A stretch of 64,000 nucleotides of DNA from Aradus depressus (lineage: Eukaryota > Arthropoda > Insecta > Hemiptera > Aradidae). The position numbers were made by a program, and so were the translations under genes. Below are positions 44,787-56,322 of the stretch, piece by piece (position 1 is the first letter of the stretch; the number at the start of each line of letters is the position of its first letter). The DNA lies in contig OY759218.1 in the NCBI GenBank assembly GCA_963662175.1, forward strand, positions 9,230,001 to 9,294,000, read 5' to 3'. The notes under the pieces were generated by a model that saw nothing but the letters and a program-made list of their open reading frames with translations, did no database searches and was not told where the DNA came from.

Positions 44787-44998
44787 TTTGTCGATTGTTA
44801 TTTTGTCTTCGGATAATTTTGTATTAAATATTATATCGTTTGTTATTTTGTCGTTGGATAATTTTGTATTAAATATTATATCGTTTGTTATTTTGTCTTC
44901 GGATAATTTTGTATTAAATATTATATCGTTTGTTATTTTGTCGTTGGATAATTTTGTATTAAATATTATATCGTTTGTTATTTTGTCGTTTCATATTT
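44787..44998. repeat. 45-bp tandem array forming a 90-bp higher-order unit
   Basis: Unit 'ttgttattttgtc[ttc/gtt]ggataattttgtattaaatattatatcg', about 4.7 copies. TCTTCGG and TCGTTGG types alternate strictly, so the real repeat is 90 bp. The 72-codon frame across it (hydrophobic) is a by-product. Confidence 0.9.
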
Positions 44999-46080
44999 TT
45001 GATTAGATATTTTAGATTTTATCTTTGGACAGTCGTTCCAGAGTAGATTGCAAGAACCACAAAATACCCAATCTTGGGGCATCAAGCGCTCTAAGTATCA
45101 TTTTCGTGTTGGATTTGCTCTAAAATAGTTCATTTTCTCAAAAGAGGATTAGAACTTTTTATGCGGAGAATTTCATGCTCTCTAATTTTGTTATGAAAAC
45201 TTTTTTTCTTACGACTAATAGTTAATGGTAAATTTACGAATAACTTATTAAAAAATCTTAAACTTAGCGTTTATAATATATCTGGAGTTGCCCAAAGATG
45301 ACAAAATGCCCTTGAACATATACGAAAAAAAAAAAAAAAAATGAATGACTCTTTTCAGAGAAAAGCCCCTTTCGCGGCCGGACTGAATGGGGCATTTAAC
45401 GTTATAGTAATGATGGGAGGCACAATGCAGGTCTGATGTGTGTCCATAAAAGACAATATTACCGATATTGTATAGCTTTAGGCCTAACTTACACTAGAGC
45501 ATCTAATGTAACGGCAATCACACCCTTCCGAATGCCATTTGTGGTCCATGTACGCATTTTTCAAGAAGCCAACTTCAGCACCACAGATGCGAGGCTGGAA
45601 ATGCTGAAGACACCAATAGCGAGTTGTTAGCCCTGGTTGGCGAGTGAAGCGACTATAATCATTTTATAAAAATTTTCCGTTGAATTAAGTCTCTTCAGGT
45701 TGAATTAGTTGATGCCAATTTCTTCAGTCAAGGGGAGATGAACGTAAATTTACTGGATATTTTTTTTTTTCTGAAGTGGAGAATGAAAAATCTCGTTTAT
45801 CCGGATATGGGAAATATGAAAAATGTTGACATTAGATATTTGAAGGGGCTTTACTTTTAGGATACACCTCGCCCACTGTTGCGCATTCTCTGGAACGCTG
45901 TAGCTCCGTCCCTCGAATCTGAGAACTTGGAAATTTCATGAGGAACATTTTCAGTGAGGACCAATTTTGCGATATGACAACTCCTTATCGGCAATCAAGC
46001 AAATCTCAAAAATGGTGTCCAAGTTGGCTTTTTATGACCGTTTTTTGGCAAATATCTGTTAAACCTGATGACTTAAGAAA
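44999..46080. other. Intronic stretch, nothing recognised
   Basis: Short frames at 45436-45630 and 45938-46129 carry no known motif. Poly(A) at 45330-45346 and poly(T) at 45759-45771 may mark retroelement ends, but no bodies were identified. Confidence 0.4.
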
Positions 46081-46450
46081 AAAATTCGTCGGTGAATCAC
46101 CGCCAACGTATTTCCCCAGAAAGAAATAATCAATTAACTTTTCGCTTCCCCTCCAAAGCCAGTCGACTGTCTGAGCTAACATTCAACAGTTGATTTACAT
46201 AGGAGCTCTTAAATCCCAATACTAAATTTTCGATTTGGCTGAAAAACATTAGATGTTGTCATTAAGGGGTTTTGGATTCACATATAAAGTTTCGTGTCGA
46301 TACATTTGTTCTATCAAGAGTTACCGTGTTTACAGACAGACACAAATTTATTTTCATATTTGAAATCTAGAGGTCGGAAAACATGGATTCCGTTGAAAAT
46401 TCCGCATTTTTGACTGATTACATAACTTTCTTTATACTTCGTATAGCTGT
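46081..46450 (-). repeat. Repeat family A copy (antisense)
   Basis: Begins with the inverted terminal block ('gtatttccccagaaagaaat', 'ttttcgcttcccctcc') and ends with 'tatacttcgtatagctg', the opposite end of the family seen as 'cacgaagtataggaaaattt' at 37398 and 43180. It appears to contain both ends of family A, with one unit between. Confidence 0.65.
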
Positions 46451-47499
46451 GATAGGAAGATAACTCAAGGAGGGGGGAGGGTGGGAGAAGGAGAGAGTTG
46501 TGACGCTAAATGAGAGCCTTCCAGAGGGTGGGTACCTTCATCACTCACCCTGCATAGCTTCATTAGCCTCCGTCCTGAGGGGCTTTCTTAGTCCACCATA
46601 TATTGATTATAGGTAAACTGTTATGGTGGGTACTGTGAAAATTTGGTAAAATTGTCAGATCGAAAAATGTTTACATATTCAAAAATCTACTTGGTTGGAT
46701 AACCTGAAATATTTTTTGGACTGTTTTTTGTCCGTTTCCCCAGAGAATGTTGCCATGGTGATGATTGACTCAAGAGAATGCTGCTTTAATATCTAAAAAA
46801 GCCGGAGAGGAAAAGGGAAAACCAATCATCAAATTCTTTGTAAATACTTCAGAAGTACAGAACAAATACTAGAGTCCTAATTATAACAAAATTAAAACTC
46901 ATAATCAAGTAAAAAACAATTAAAAAGGAAATAAACACTGACCTTCCATTTAAAAAAATGTATCCTGTAGAAATTCGTGGAAATTGGTGAACAACGAGAA
47001 ACAAACTTCGGAGAAAATGTCAGATGAAAGTTTGAACCAAATTTGCAAGATGGCGGTCCAAACGATGATAATTCAGCACCATCGTCGGAAAAACAAACAA
47101 TACTTTTTAATGCATTAGAAGTAACTTACTGAATCAAAAGATGCAGAAAAAAAGAGCAACCATTTATTTTGTTATGACAAAGTGAATGTCCCATTGGAAT
47201 GTTGTGTAAATACCAAGTCCCACTTCCTTGCTTCATAGCAGTGAATCTGTAGAGCATCCTGCCCTCAAGTTCATGGCGGCCGGTGTTAAATACTTATAGT
47301 AATAATAGTAAAGTCTTTTTAATAACAATTAACAACAAATTTTTCTTTCTAAAATACAAATAAAAATAAAATAATAAATATATCTTTGTTCCTATTTATT
47401 TATTTATTTAATTCACAGTTTCTGAAATCCTAAGCCTTTTTGCAATAAATTACCAATAGTTGCCAATCTTTACCATTTATTAATTCGAGCATAAATGAA
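46451..47499. other. Intronic stretch, nothing recognised
   Basis: G-rich patch at 46470-46500, otherwise AT-rich. No open frame worth naming. Confidence 0.45.
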
Positions 47500-48010
47500 G
47501 TATCTATGTTGTTTTTAAATATTTTATTTTTTAAATCATCATATTTGGAAGTGATATAGATCTTTTTTACAGGGGCTGTAACACATTGGACATACAAAGT
47601 CCATATCTTCGGAGGTATATTGATTGATAGGTGTATAGCTTAGATGCAACAGTTCACCTCTAAGTTTAATTATTAATCTAATACTTGACAATGGTAGGTC
47701 ACTCTGTAAGTAGGTAACTATTAACTGAATCGTGGAACTTCAGTTCCCTACCTAGCAAGTACCGGTCTGAGTTTTTAATTTCCTCCCTGAACTGATTGAG
47801 ATAATGCTCTTTTAAACTATTCCGTATATTTGATAACTGTGTGTTCCATATCTCGATGTTATTAACAGACCGAGATAGAGTTATTTATCCGTCGGAACCA
47901 GTGCACATTCCTTTTAATAACCTCTTTAGCTAGGGCCTTGGGAAGTCTTGGAATTACCATGTTTATCACTTTGAGTAGGTAAGTAATTATGATGCAGTTT
48001 ATTTGTATAA
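47500..48010 (-). mobile_element. LINE ORF2 C-terminal remnant
   Basis: Minus strand: LPKALAKEVIKRNVHWFRRI in one frame, then after frame changes IRLIIKLRGELLHLSYTPIN with FVCPMCYSPCKKDLYHFQI. The RL..LR.ELLHL, C-P-x-C and D-L-Y-H-F pattern matches the zinc-motif tail common in arthropod non-LTR elements. Decayed and without RT core. Confidence 0.5.
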
Positions 48011-48584
48011 ATAATAGTCGGGTCTATCCCTGTTTCAGTTTGTGTTGAATACTTATATATATAGAGTGGATGAACTGTAGAGTAGATGACTGTAGAGTGG
48101 ATGATCTGTGACCTGCAGAAGCCATCTTACAGCCCTTCACTATTATTTATGTATTTCATATTCTTATATTTATTCTTATATATACTTTTTTCACTGATTA
48201 CACTATAAACCTCAAATAACATATATCAGCATTACGCCATGATAGATAACTGACATAACCTCTAGCCTCGCCTCGCGCGTAACTGACACCACGATCATAA
48301 ACAATGAAATTATGTTCCGTTTAACAAACAATTGGCAACTCAAATTGAAAATTAAGTAAATTGAACTAGTGAAATGAAGATACTACGTTACTGATGATTT
48401 ACCTTGTAAAACACTAATGAGAAATTACAAAATATCGACCCCGATATTCAAATTTAAGTATCGAAATATTAATATGTCGTCTTAAAAACTATCGGCCTGA
48501 AATATTGATATTTTATCAACAGTTCTGCTGTAGAGTAGATGGTCTCTGGAGTGGATGAACTTTCCTTGGTGCATTCTGATCCGG
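48011..48584. other. Intronic stretch, nothing recognised
   Basis: Short local repeats of 'tgtagag(t)agatgactgtag' at 48067-48110 and 48530-48560. No gene. Confidence 0.45.
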
Positions 48585-48900
48585 TCACCCTCCGAAATTA
48601 AATTCAAAACCCAATAAGGACGACACCTATCAATTTTCCGCAAAATTGATCGAAGGGAAGGGGGATCAGAGAATAGGGGCTCGCCTCAAATACCCTAATA
48701 ACTGCCCATGTAATGAGTTCATCGACACAACATTTAGTATGATTCAGAAGCCACATAACAATGTAAGTCCAATATTGAGAGTTTTAGCCTAAGTGGTCGA
48801 CTGGCTTTGGAGGGAGTGCGAAAATATGATTGATTAATTCGTGCTAGGGAAGTACAATGCTGGTGATTCAACGACAATCTGGTGATCTCCTGGGAAACCA
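48585..48900 (+). repeat. Repeat family A copy
   Basis: 'acccaataaggacgacacct', 'actgcccatgtaatgagttc', then the terminal block 'gctagggaagtacaatgctg'. Confidence 0.65.
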
Positions 48901-49589
48901 AATTTTTTTTTAGAATATAATTTTTTTGTTAACTTTAATCTCTTGTTATAGCTTCTAATTGTTTATTTTGTGGAGTATTTTTATTTTTATTTTTTTTAAA
49001 CATACTTTTTCGCAAAAAATAAATGTTGATTATCACTCAAGTGTTATTTCTGTTTTTATCTACTGTTTTCAATTGAAACCCACAAGTCCACATTGGTACT
49101 CACGAAACCAACTAAAAAACCACGTTCGGGAACGAAACGAGCCAAGTCCGCAATGAAGTTTTGAATAACTATAAGCCAAATTAATTTTAGATTTCAATGA
49201 CAACGCGACTAATGGACACTCGGTTTTGATGATCAAGTTTTTAGGTTCTCATCTAACTTTTGAACTGTTTCTTTTGGTTCATTGTTGGGTTGTTCACTTT
49301 TCCATGATTAACTTCCAACATGATACTTGGTTACTTAGTTATTTAAACATATGCACCATATATGCTTATATATACATCACCCTGTACATAGCAATGCTAT
49401 AAATTCCACTAGATTGTATGATAAATTTACATTATGCTGATAAAAGCCGGGGAATAGAATGAAAGACGGAGAGTGAGTGACAATGGCTGGTAACCGGACC
49501 TAACCAAGTGAATGGCGGCTTTTAGCCAATGAAAACTTGTCACTAACTTCTATGTGTTCTCATGAACTTGATATGATCTCCCAAATACA
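48901..49589. other. Intronic stretch, nothing recognised
   Basis: AT-rich, with a small 65-codon frame at 48959 lacking any known motif. Confidence 0.45.
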
Positions 49590-49890
49590 CTCTTCATTAC
49601 TTCAATTCTGGATGTGCCTCGAATAATGGGGGGGGGGGGGGGGGGGGAGGGGGAGGGGGACTCAATTCAAGAACCCTAATAACTGCTTGTGTATTGAATG
49701 TATTTCATACAAAAAACTTTATCTATTTTCCGGGATTTTAATGATGATGTGCCTCATTTCCATGTAAATCATTGAAAACTGCAACATTATGAATGTACCG
49801 TCGAAGAACGGCCTAGAAATCGCTTGAGAGATATTATTAGAAAAAGTCAAAGTTCCCCTGGCAACGCAGGGTAATACTGCTAGTAAATAC
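49590..49890 (+). repeat. Repeat family A fragment with expanded G-run
   Basis: A 19-base G-run at about 49628 precedes 'gactcaattcaagaacccta' and 'ataactgcttgtgtattgaa'. The G-run sits at the same unit position as that at 16637. Confidence 0.6.
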
Positions 49891-50577
49891 ATAAATCAAA
49901 CTAAATACCTTACTCAATTAAAACATAATGTTTTCTGATTTGATATAAAACAAGATGGGCTCTATTTTTTTGCTTTTCGTTGTGCCCTCTGCAAATGTTC
50001 TTTCTTGGCAGATATATAATCAATTGCATTTATATTATACAGAAAGAAACTGTGTCAACAAAAAAAGTCTGTGGACACTATGCCTCATTTACGACTGGGA
50101 TTGATTGTAGCGCCCCATTCTAACGACCCTGAACTACAACCTGGTCCTATTCCCCTTGACTTGCACCCTCGTCTTCGAGCTTCCCTTCTTGCACTTTAGG
50201 CAATCAACTACACAAAACATTTCCCTACTTTTTTTTCTTTTCCCTTTTTCTTCTATCTGGGCTCTGGAATTTCCCTAAAAGGGTAAATTTTTTCACAAAG
50301 TGGAAACTGGTCTATCGTTATTTTTCCCTTTATTTGTACAGTGGAACCCCCCTTAGGCGACCACCGCAGGGGCGAAAGAAAGTCCGTCCAAGGGAGGTGT
50401 CCGCTCAACAGAGGTTAAATTCTCCTCACCCCATTATTTTAGATCTATTGTTTCTTGCCACACTTGAAATCTAAATTGAGCCCATAAAATTTCATTTCAC
50501 TCGTTCTTAATAATAAAACACAAAGACCTTTTTTTTTATATGTAGATGTACATATTTAAAAAATTTATAACCATGTG
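49891..50577. other. Intronic stretch with a pogo/Tc1-like terminus
   Basis: 'tacagtggaaccccccttag' + 'gcgaccacc' at 50337-50366 is a phrase typical of pogo/Tigger-type TIRs. No partner terminus was found, so this is only a candidate end. The rest is unrecognised. Confidence 0.35.
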
Positions 50578-50821
50578 GCGGCCATTATAGGACTTTCTTT
50601 ACTCTCTTTTCACCACTCTCCCCTTACAAATACATTTCATACTGGCAATACTGAGTACCTATATGAGAGTATTGTTTTCTTTGTTTCATTGTATCGCGTA
50701 ATTCTGAGAGTGACTTTCTTATACCCAGTAATGCCAGTATGGAATGGATTTGAGAGGTAGAGAGAGAGAGGGAGTGAGCTGTACAAAAGTGGTTGGTATA
50801 AGAAAGTCCTGTAATGGCCGC
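50578..50821. mobile_element. Short inverted-repeat MITE (244 bp)
   Basis: Left GCGGCCATTATAGGACTTTC and right GAAAGTCCTGTAATGGCCGC are near-perfect inverted repeats (22-24 bp). An inner inverted pair 'atactggcaatactgag' / 'agtaatgccagtat' also folds. A 61-codon frame inside is fortuitous. Confidence 0.75.
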
Positions 50822-51015
50822 ATTAAATACATATATATTTTATTTCTTTTTATTCTTTTTAATAAAAAACAACCAATAATAAAACCTTATTTTACAATTC
50901 GTTGCTATGCGTTATAATTTAAACATTACTGAGAAGGTCCCCTTAGAGTGTGTGGGTCGCCAATTTCAATGAAACTTTTTTCGTGTTTCTACATCAAAAT
51001 ATAGTAGTTACGTGA

Positions 51016-52020
51016 CCGAGCGTTCGTGCCAATGGGCCTTCTGAGCAAAGAAAAAAAAAACATTTAGGCGCGAAAATGGCCAACAATTGCGTTCACAAAG
51101 TTGCCACTGCTCCTAGCTCTCTAAATCAATTTCAATGAAATTTTCAGGGATATTTGTACATCAAGAAATATTATTAGTCACATGTATAGGGGTTTGTCCA
51201 AATTAACCCCACGATGCTCAGAATAAAATATTCAATGTGAGGGTTTACTCTGCCACTATGGAGGGCTAAAAATCAACTACAGTATGTATTATCGATAAAT
51301 GGTTTCCTAGCAACTTGTATGCTTGTTTCCAAAAATGGAGTTTTTTCTTAAACATGATTTTTGAGCGATAACGATTTGAATGTAAAAATAAAACTTATTG
51401 TTATATTCGGTTTCTGCGAACCAAGAAACTCCAAGAAAGTTTGTAAGTGACTCTTGATAATGCCTTAACACGGCGAAACTAGTTGAGTATTTGAGAATAT
51501 ATAGTGAAGTTTGACAAAGAAATTGTGTATTTTAATTATCTATTCCAAGAAACTCCATTGGGAATAAAATGAAACAATACAAATTATCCAATTTTTATTT
51601 ATTGTTAGACAATTTCATAATATTTCAAAACTACTAATAAAAACCCCAACTTTTATATTTTAGGAGACTTATTATTAGAGGTCAAATAGCAGTAAAATCG
51701 TTCTGCAAATAATTCACAACGAATAAAGGATGGAATGATTAGAGAGAATTACGGAAAACAAATATTTTAATCTGTAGAAGTGTAAAAGGATTAACTTATT
51801 AGACACGAACCTGCAGAAGGTCAAATATTCCTGGGGTTGATTTGGACAAACCCCTATACACGTGTCTAATATTTTATGATGTACAAACATCCCTGCAAAT
51901 TTCATTGAAATTAATTAAGAGAGCTAGGAGCAGAGCAGCTTTGTGAACAAAATTGTTGGCCATTTTCGCTCCTAATTTTTTTTTTCTTTGCTCAAAGGCC
52001 CATTGGCACGAACGCTCGGA
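51016..52020. mobile_element. Foldback DNA element, copy 2, with inverted spacer
   Basis: Same arms as 21068-22215: left 51016-51305, right about 51827-52020. The spacer is in the opposite orientation relative to copy 1: 'ttcggtttctgcgaaccaag' is next to the left arm here, whereas its complement is next to the right arm in copy 1. A 111-bp insertion interrupts the spacer (51434-51544). Confidence 0.8.
51434..51544 (+). mobile_element. 111-bp insertion with 13-bp TSD and ribozyme-like motif
   Basis: CCAAGAAACTCCA at 51421-51433 and 51545-51557 is present once in foldback copy 1, so this is a target duplication. The insert contains CTTGATAA-TGCC...CGGC-GAAACTAG, a degenerate CTGATGA-hairpin-GAAAC arrangement. 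Length and TSD suggest a 5'-truncated retroelement tail (Penelope-like or SINE). Confidence 0.65.
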
Positions 52021-52079
52021 TACGCAACTACTATTTTTCGATGTACATATATACACAAGAAAAGGTTTCATCTTTTGGT

Positions 52080-52835
52080 GGTCTCCTATTAGACAGTTTT
52101 CATATAGAAAAAACAATAACTGCAGTAATGAATATATAAACACGAAATTTTATATGTAAATACAAACTCCATAGGGACAACACAAACAAATGTTGAGCCA
52201 AAATGGCCCAAGGGAAGTGAAGCGTAAATGTAAGACATCTAATCTATTGACGAAATTTTATATGTAAATACAAACTCTATAGGGACAACACAAACAAATG
52301 TTGAGCCAAAATGGCCCAAGGGAAGTGAAGCGTAAATGTAAGACATCTAATCTATTGACGAAATTTTATATGTAAATACAAACTCTATAGGGACAACACA
52401 AACAAATGTTGAGCCAAAATGGCCCAAGGGAAGTGAAGCGTAAATGTAAGACATCTAATCTATTGACGAAATTTTATATGTAAATACAAACTCTATAGGG
52501 ACAACACAAACAAATGTTGAGCCAAAATGGCCCAAGGGAAGTGAAGCGTAAATGTAAGACATCTAATCTATTGACGAAATTTTATATTTAAACCCAAAAT
52601 CCGAAAGTACGATACCTATCAATTTTCAGCCGATTGCATAAGGGAAGGGGAGAACCAGAGGAGGGGAGAGGGACAAAAAACCCAAGTACCTGTGTAGTGA
52701 CGTGACGACTCGAAATTTTGTTTGTACAGCCAGGACCCAATAAGGACGACATCTGTTGATTTTACAACGAAATCAGACGAAGGGAAGAGGGGAACAAAGA
52801 AGGGGTCAACTCCAAAACCGAAATAAATGTGTAAG
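52080..52835 (+). repeat. Family A copy with a re-amplified 108-bp array
   Basis: 52145-52582 contains four near-identical 108-bp units ('tatatgtaaatacaaactct', 'tgttgagccaaaatggccca', 'agacatctaatctattgacg'; starts near 52151, 52259, 52367, 52475). They are flanked by ordinary, diverged family A units (52585-52830). The unit is a shortened version of the ~140-bp family A unit. Confidence 0.85.
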
Positions 52836-53340
52836 GAATATATCAACATCATGTGATGCCAAAACGTATGACCCCAGGGCTAGCTATGAAGGTGCTGCAG
52901 AACCTTTGAGATTTGAGAATAAACAACGAATTGTAAATTTCCAACAGTTTATTTACGAAAAGACAATATCTCTCAAGATGATATGATCAGACGGAAACTA
53001 GCATACTCCGAACTTACAGACGAGACTCACAACTGACAACCTGATACCAACACTCTTAATGTGAACTGTACCCTCAGCCTTATTCTGAATAAGTATTTAT
53101 ATTTAAGATTTCTATTGTTCCCGTTTCATCACCAGCTTCCCTAGTTTCCTTAATAGATACATTTGTTTTTGGTTGCAGAGGTTCAAACGTAACAAGAGCA
53201 TGGATATCTCCTTGAAAAAGGACTCAGTCAAAACTATCTTAACTAAATATCTACATAAACAGTTTTTAGGACAATGATTGATATATTAGGGTTGTTTTCC
53301 AAGGAAAGGCTACTCTACAGATGTCCGATACTGTCAAACA
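52836..53340. other. Intronic stretch, nothing recognised
   Basis: 'tgatgccaaaacgtatgacc' to 'caacctgataccaacactct' has a sprinkling of retroelement-like phrases (primer- or LTR-like 'ttgagaataaacaacgaatt') but no frame. Unassigned. Confidence 0.35.
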
Positions 53341-53560
53341 GACAAACAATTAGATTGAGAGGTGGCCGCCTTTTACGATGGTAACGAATGTGTCAACTTG
53401 CAATTTAGCTGTAAGGGTTCAGAAGCCCTTAAGTAAGAACCCTATAGATTTTCAACCAAATCGGTAAATTGTATTCAGAGGTAGAGCGAAAGCTTAGTTG
53501 ATTAATTGGAGCAGAGAAGTAAATTGCCGGTAATTCACAATCGTCGATTTAAAAAAAAAT
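53341..53560 (+). repeat. Repeat family A 3' portion
   Basis: 'gtaacgaatgtgtcaacttg', 'ttcaaccaaatcgg', terminal 'gcagagaagtaaattgccgg'. Confidence 0.55.
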
Positions 53561-53779
53561 AATAATATATTGAAACCATAAAAGTGCTCAACTGTTTGAA
53601 ACATGATCTATGAAAGTATTTTCTAGCAGCAGTTAACATTTTTATAATCAAGGCAGAAAAGAGGAGGGTCGGGTTTAAATTGGTTTGGCACCCTTCTTGA
53701 AACTCGCAACTTATTCATAAGTTAGAAAACAATTATTACTTTACAGGCAAAAGTGGGAGGGAATTGAATTAAGAAGTTA

Positions 53780-54365
53780 GGGACATGGCAGAATACTAAG
53801 TGAGGATGGTCTGAGAAGCAAGAAAAAATGGCAAGGGAGGTCTGAGGAGCAAGTAACAATGGCAAGGGGGTCTGATGAACAAGTAACAATGACAATGGCA
53901 AGGGTATGATGAGCAAGTAACAATGACAAGGGGGTCTGATGAACAAGTAACAATGACAATGGCAAGGGTATGATGAGCAAGTAACAATGACAAGGGTATG
54001 TGGAACAAGCAACAATGTCAAGGAATCTGAGGAGGAAGTAACAATGATATGGGGGTATGAGGTAGCAAGTAACAATGGCAAGGGGGTCTGAAGAGCAACC
54101 AACAATGACAATAAGGAGGATGGTCTAGGAAGCTATAGTGATAACACGAGTTGAGTAGAATGGTGGAGGAGAGGGCGAATGGTGTAGGAGAGGGAGAGCG
54201 GTAAGGGATAGGGAGAGAGGGGTGAAAGAAAGGGAAAGTGATGGGAGAGAGAGAGAGTGGTGGGTGAAAGGTAGAATGGTGGAGGAGAGGGCGAATGGTG
54301 TGGGAGAGGGTGAGAGGTGATGGATAGGGTGAATGGTGGGGAAGGGAGGGTTACCGCTCCTGGTA
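53780..54365. repeat. Degenerate purine-rich tandem repeats
   Basis: 53780-54110: ~30-bp variants of 'tctgatgaacaagtaacaat' + 'gacaatggcaaggg'. 54130-54360: GGA/GAG-rich repeats around 'ggagagggcgaatggtg'. Overlapping L/P/S-rich minus frames (67-129 codons) are low-complexity artefacts. Confidence 0.8.
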
Positions 54366-54370
54366 AACAA

Positions 54371-55080
54371 TCCTCCAACGCCGAAGTAAAAATTTAAAAC
54401 AATATACGAGAATAATGGAAGACTGTTGACAACATTCCCTGTAAAAAAAAAAATATATATATATACATTTATCTATAATGTACTTATCTAGTATATAATA
54501 GTAACCAGGATAAAAGTTTATTCTTGTTAATAAAGAGCATTTTGAAATGAGTTAACATTAATTTTTTATTTTCTTTTCTTTCTGAACGCTATCAAGTAGT
54601 ATATCATAAATAAGAGAATTAAATAACGTACTTTATAGAGATCCCTATTTTTGGGTTAAAGGGCTCCCTCGCTTTTGAAACAAACCCTTGAAAATAAGAT
54701 TTCCCACATACCTATGTAGGTACGAGTAGCTAAATGAATTCAATCAAGAAGAAAGATATCGAAGAGGTTGTGGGTGAGTGTAGATAAGTTATGTATGCTC
54801 CTGGAAGTGAGAGCCACTCTCAGGTTCAAGTCAGCCCTAGTCGCTATAGTAGAAAGGACAAGCTTAGTGTTCTCAAAGCCTCCCCTCCCACTAACTCTCT
54901 AGGCTTTTTTATTTCTTTTAGGGGTTCCGGCCTCAGGTAAAGACTCTATTTCAGCCGTTCGCCCAGTCGAGAAAGGGGGTATTTTTCGTTTATTATTAGA
55001 AAAAAAAAACAATAAAAAAAAAACTTGATACTGATATACTTTCGCATAGCTATACTTTGGCAATTAGTATATATAATAAA
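54371..55080. other. Intronic stretch, nothing recognised
   Basis: AT-rich, with poly(A) at 54440-54452. No element recognised. Confidence 0.4.
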
Positions 55081-56322
55081 TAACATGTGGCGCCCCCCAC
55101 AAGTTTTATTTATTTGTTTTATTATTTTTACCTGCAAAAATTTAATCCTAAAGTGAGAGACGGGTTCCTTAATCTTTTTCTTTGGTTTCTTTGGGTTTCT
55201 GCTTCTTGATTTGGCCTGACACAGAGGACAGATGGGAACATTTCGATGAATCTGCTGATGGCACGACAGACGGGACTTCATAGGAGGCGGTTATTGTCGG
55301 TAGGGGTTGGGCCAGGTAGGGATGGGAGAGGGTCAGGAGCCTTGCTGGTACTAGGGACCACTCACATGCAAGACGGTTGGAGGGGCGGCTTGAATGCAGA
55401 GGTGGACGGATGCAGGTAGCTAGACGGCCGCCAAGTACGTCTCCTCCGAGTAACTTCTGACAAAAAGATCAGGAGTGATGAGGTCTGCCTCCTGTTTGTG
55501 GAGCTCCGGGAGCCTCTCGAGGCCCAGTTAGTCCCGCTGTATCCGGTCTATATCGTCCTTCAGAGAACGGTACTTCTCGTGGATCTTCTTGGCCCGATCC
55601 AGGGACCGACTCCTTGCTTCCTCTGCCATCTTGATCACATTCTCCATCGCATTGATGTCACCATGTATTTGTCTCAGTACTTCAACATGTGACATTTTTT
55701 CTTGCATTAAAAGATTCATTTCTTGTTTATATTCGGAGATACACTTTTCTTCCTTTTCTTTGACTTCAACTTCTTCAATTATTTTACCTCTTAATTTTTC
55801 GAGTTGTATCGTTTTCGCACGTATTTCATTTAAGGCATGAAGTTTGGCCATCATATTCCGCTGTTGTTCTTCCTTGTTCAACATTTTATAGGAGTTTATA
55901 AATTCTTAAATATTTGAAAAAGTGAAAAATATTAGTAACAATAATGCCAAATCAACACATTAGTTAGGTACTGGACTCACCCCACAAATCAGGCTAAGAT
56001 CTTGATCTTGACAAGCTGAAGCCATCACTTGTATGTATGGAGCTAATACAAAATCAGCGAAGAGCTAGTTAATTACATTTGCTTCTTATTTTCGCCAACA
56101 TTTACTTCGTTACTTAAATATAATATTATTACTAATTTTATTATTTTTTTTATTTACGAGAACCAATTCACTAACAACATGAATATATACTGATTGTCTT
56201 TTTGTAACATATGTTTTTTAAATTACTTAGAAATAAATGTTATCGATTTAATTAATTAATTAAAAATTAAAAATAATAAAAGTAATAAATAAAACATGTG
56301 GAGGCGCCACAAACAGTTTTAT
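55081..56322 (+). repeat. Direct repeats bracketing the ZC4H2 retrocopy
   Basis: 'aataaataacatgtggcgcc' + 'ccccacaagttttatt' (about 55074-55110) and 'aataaataaaacatgtggag' + 'gcgccacaaacagtttta' (about 56286-56322) are similar and in the same orientation, about 1.2 kb apart. They enclose the whole retrocopy. They could be duplicated target DNA or ends of a mobile element that captured it. Confidence 0.5.
55165..55884 (-). pseudogene. ZC4H2 retropseudogene
   Basis: Intronless copy of ZC4H2, a small nuclear protein with an N-terminal coiled coil and a C-terminal C4H2 zinc finger. It has a neural-development and ubiquitin-ligase-cofactor role in vertebrates (family knowledge). From the ATG at 55884: MAKLHALNEIRAKTIQLEKL, CISEYKQEMNLLMQEKMSHV, EVLRQIHGDINAMENVI and LKDDIDRIQRD. 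A TAA stop (55528-55530) falls inside the conserved D-x-LGLERLPEL segment, which continues in the same frame. The linker (about 55280-55440) has a further stop and a frame change. The finger region reads [20 protein letters not shown] then [17 protein letters not shown]. The first zinc-ligand Cys of ACLSCHQQ is Arg here. The vertebrate gene has several introns; none is seen. Antisense to the receptor gene. Confidence 0.88.

Noticed and set aside
44788..45006. 72-codon hydrophobic repeat protein
   Set aside because: Translation of the 45-bp array; unit length divisible by 3 explains it.
53722..54378. Long L/P/S/H-rich minus frames (67-129 codons)
   Set aside because: Overlapping frames over purine-rich tandem repeats, low complexity, no homology recognised.
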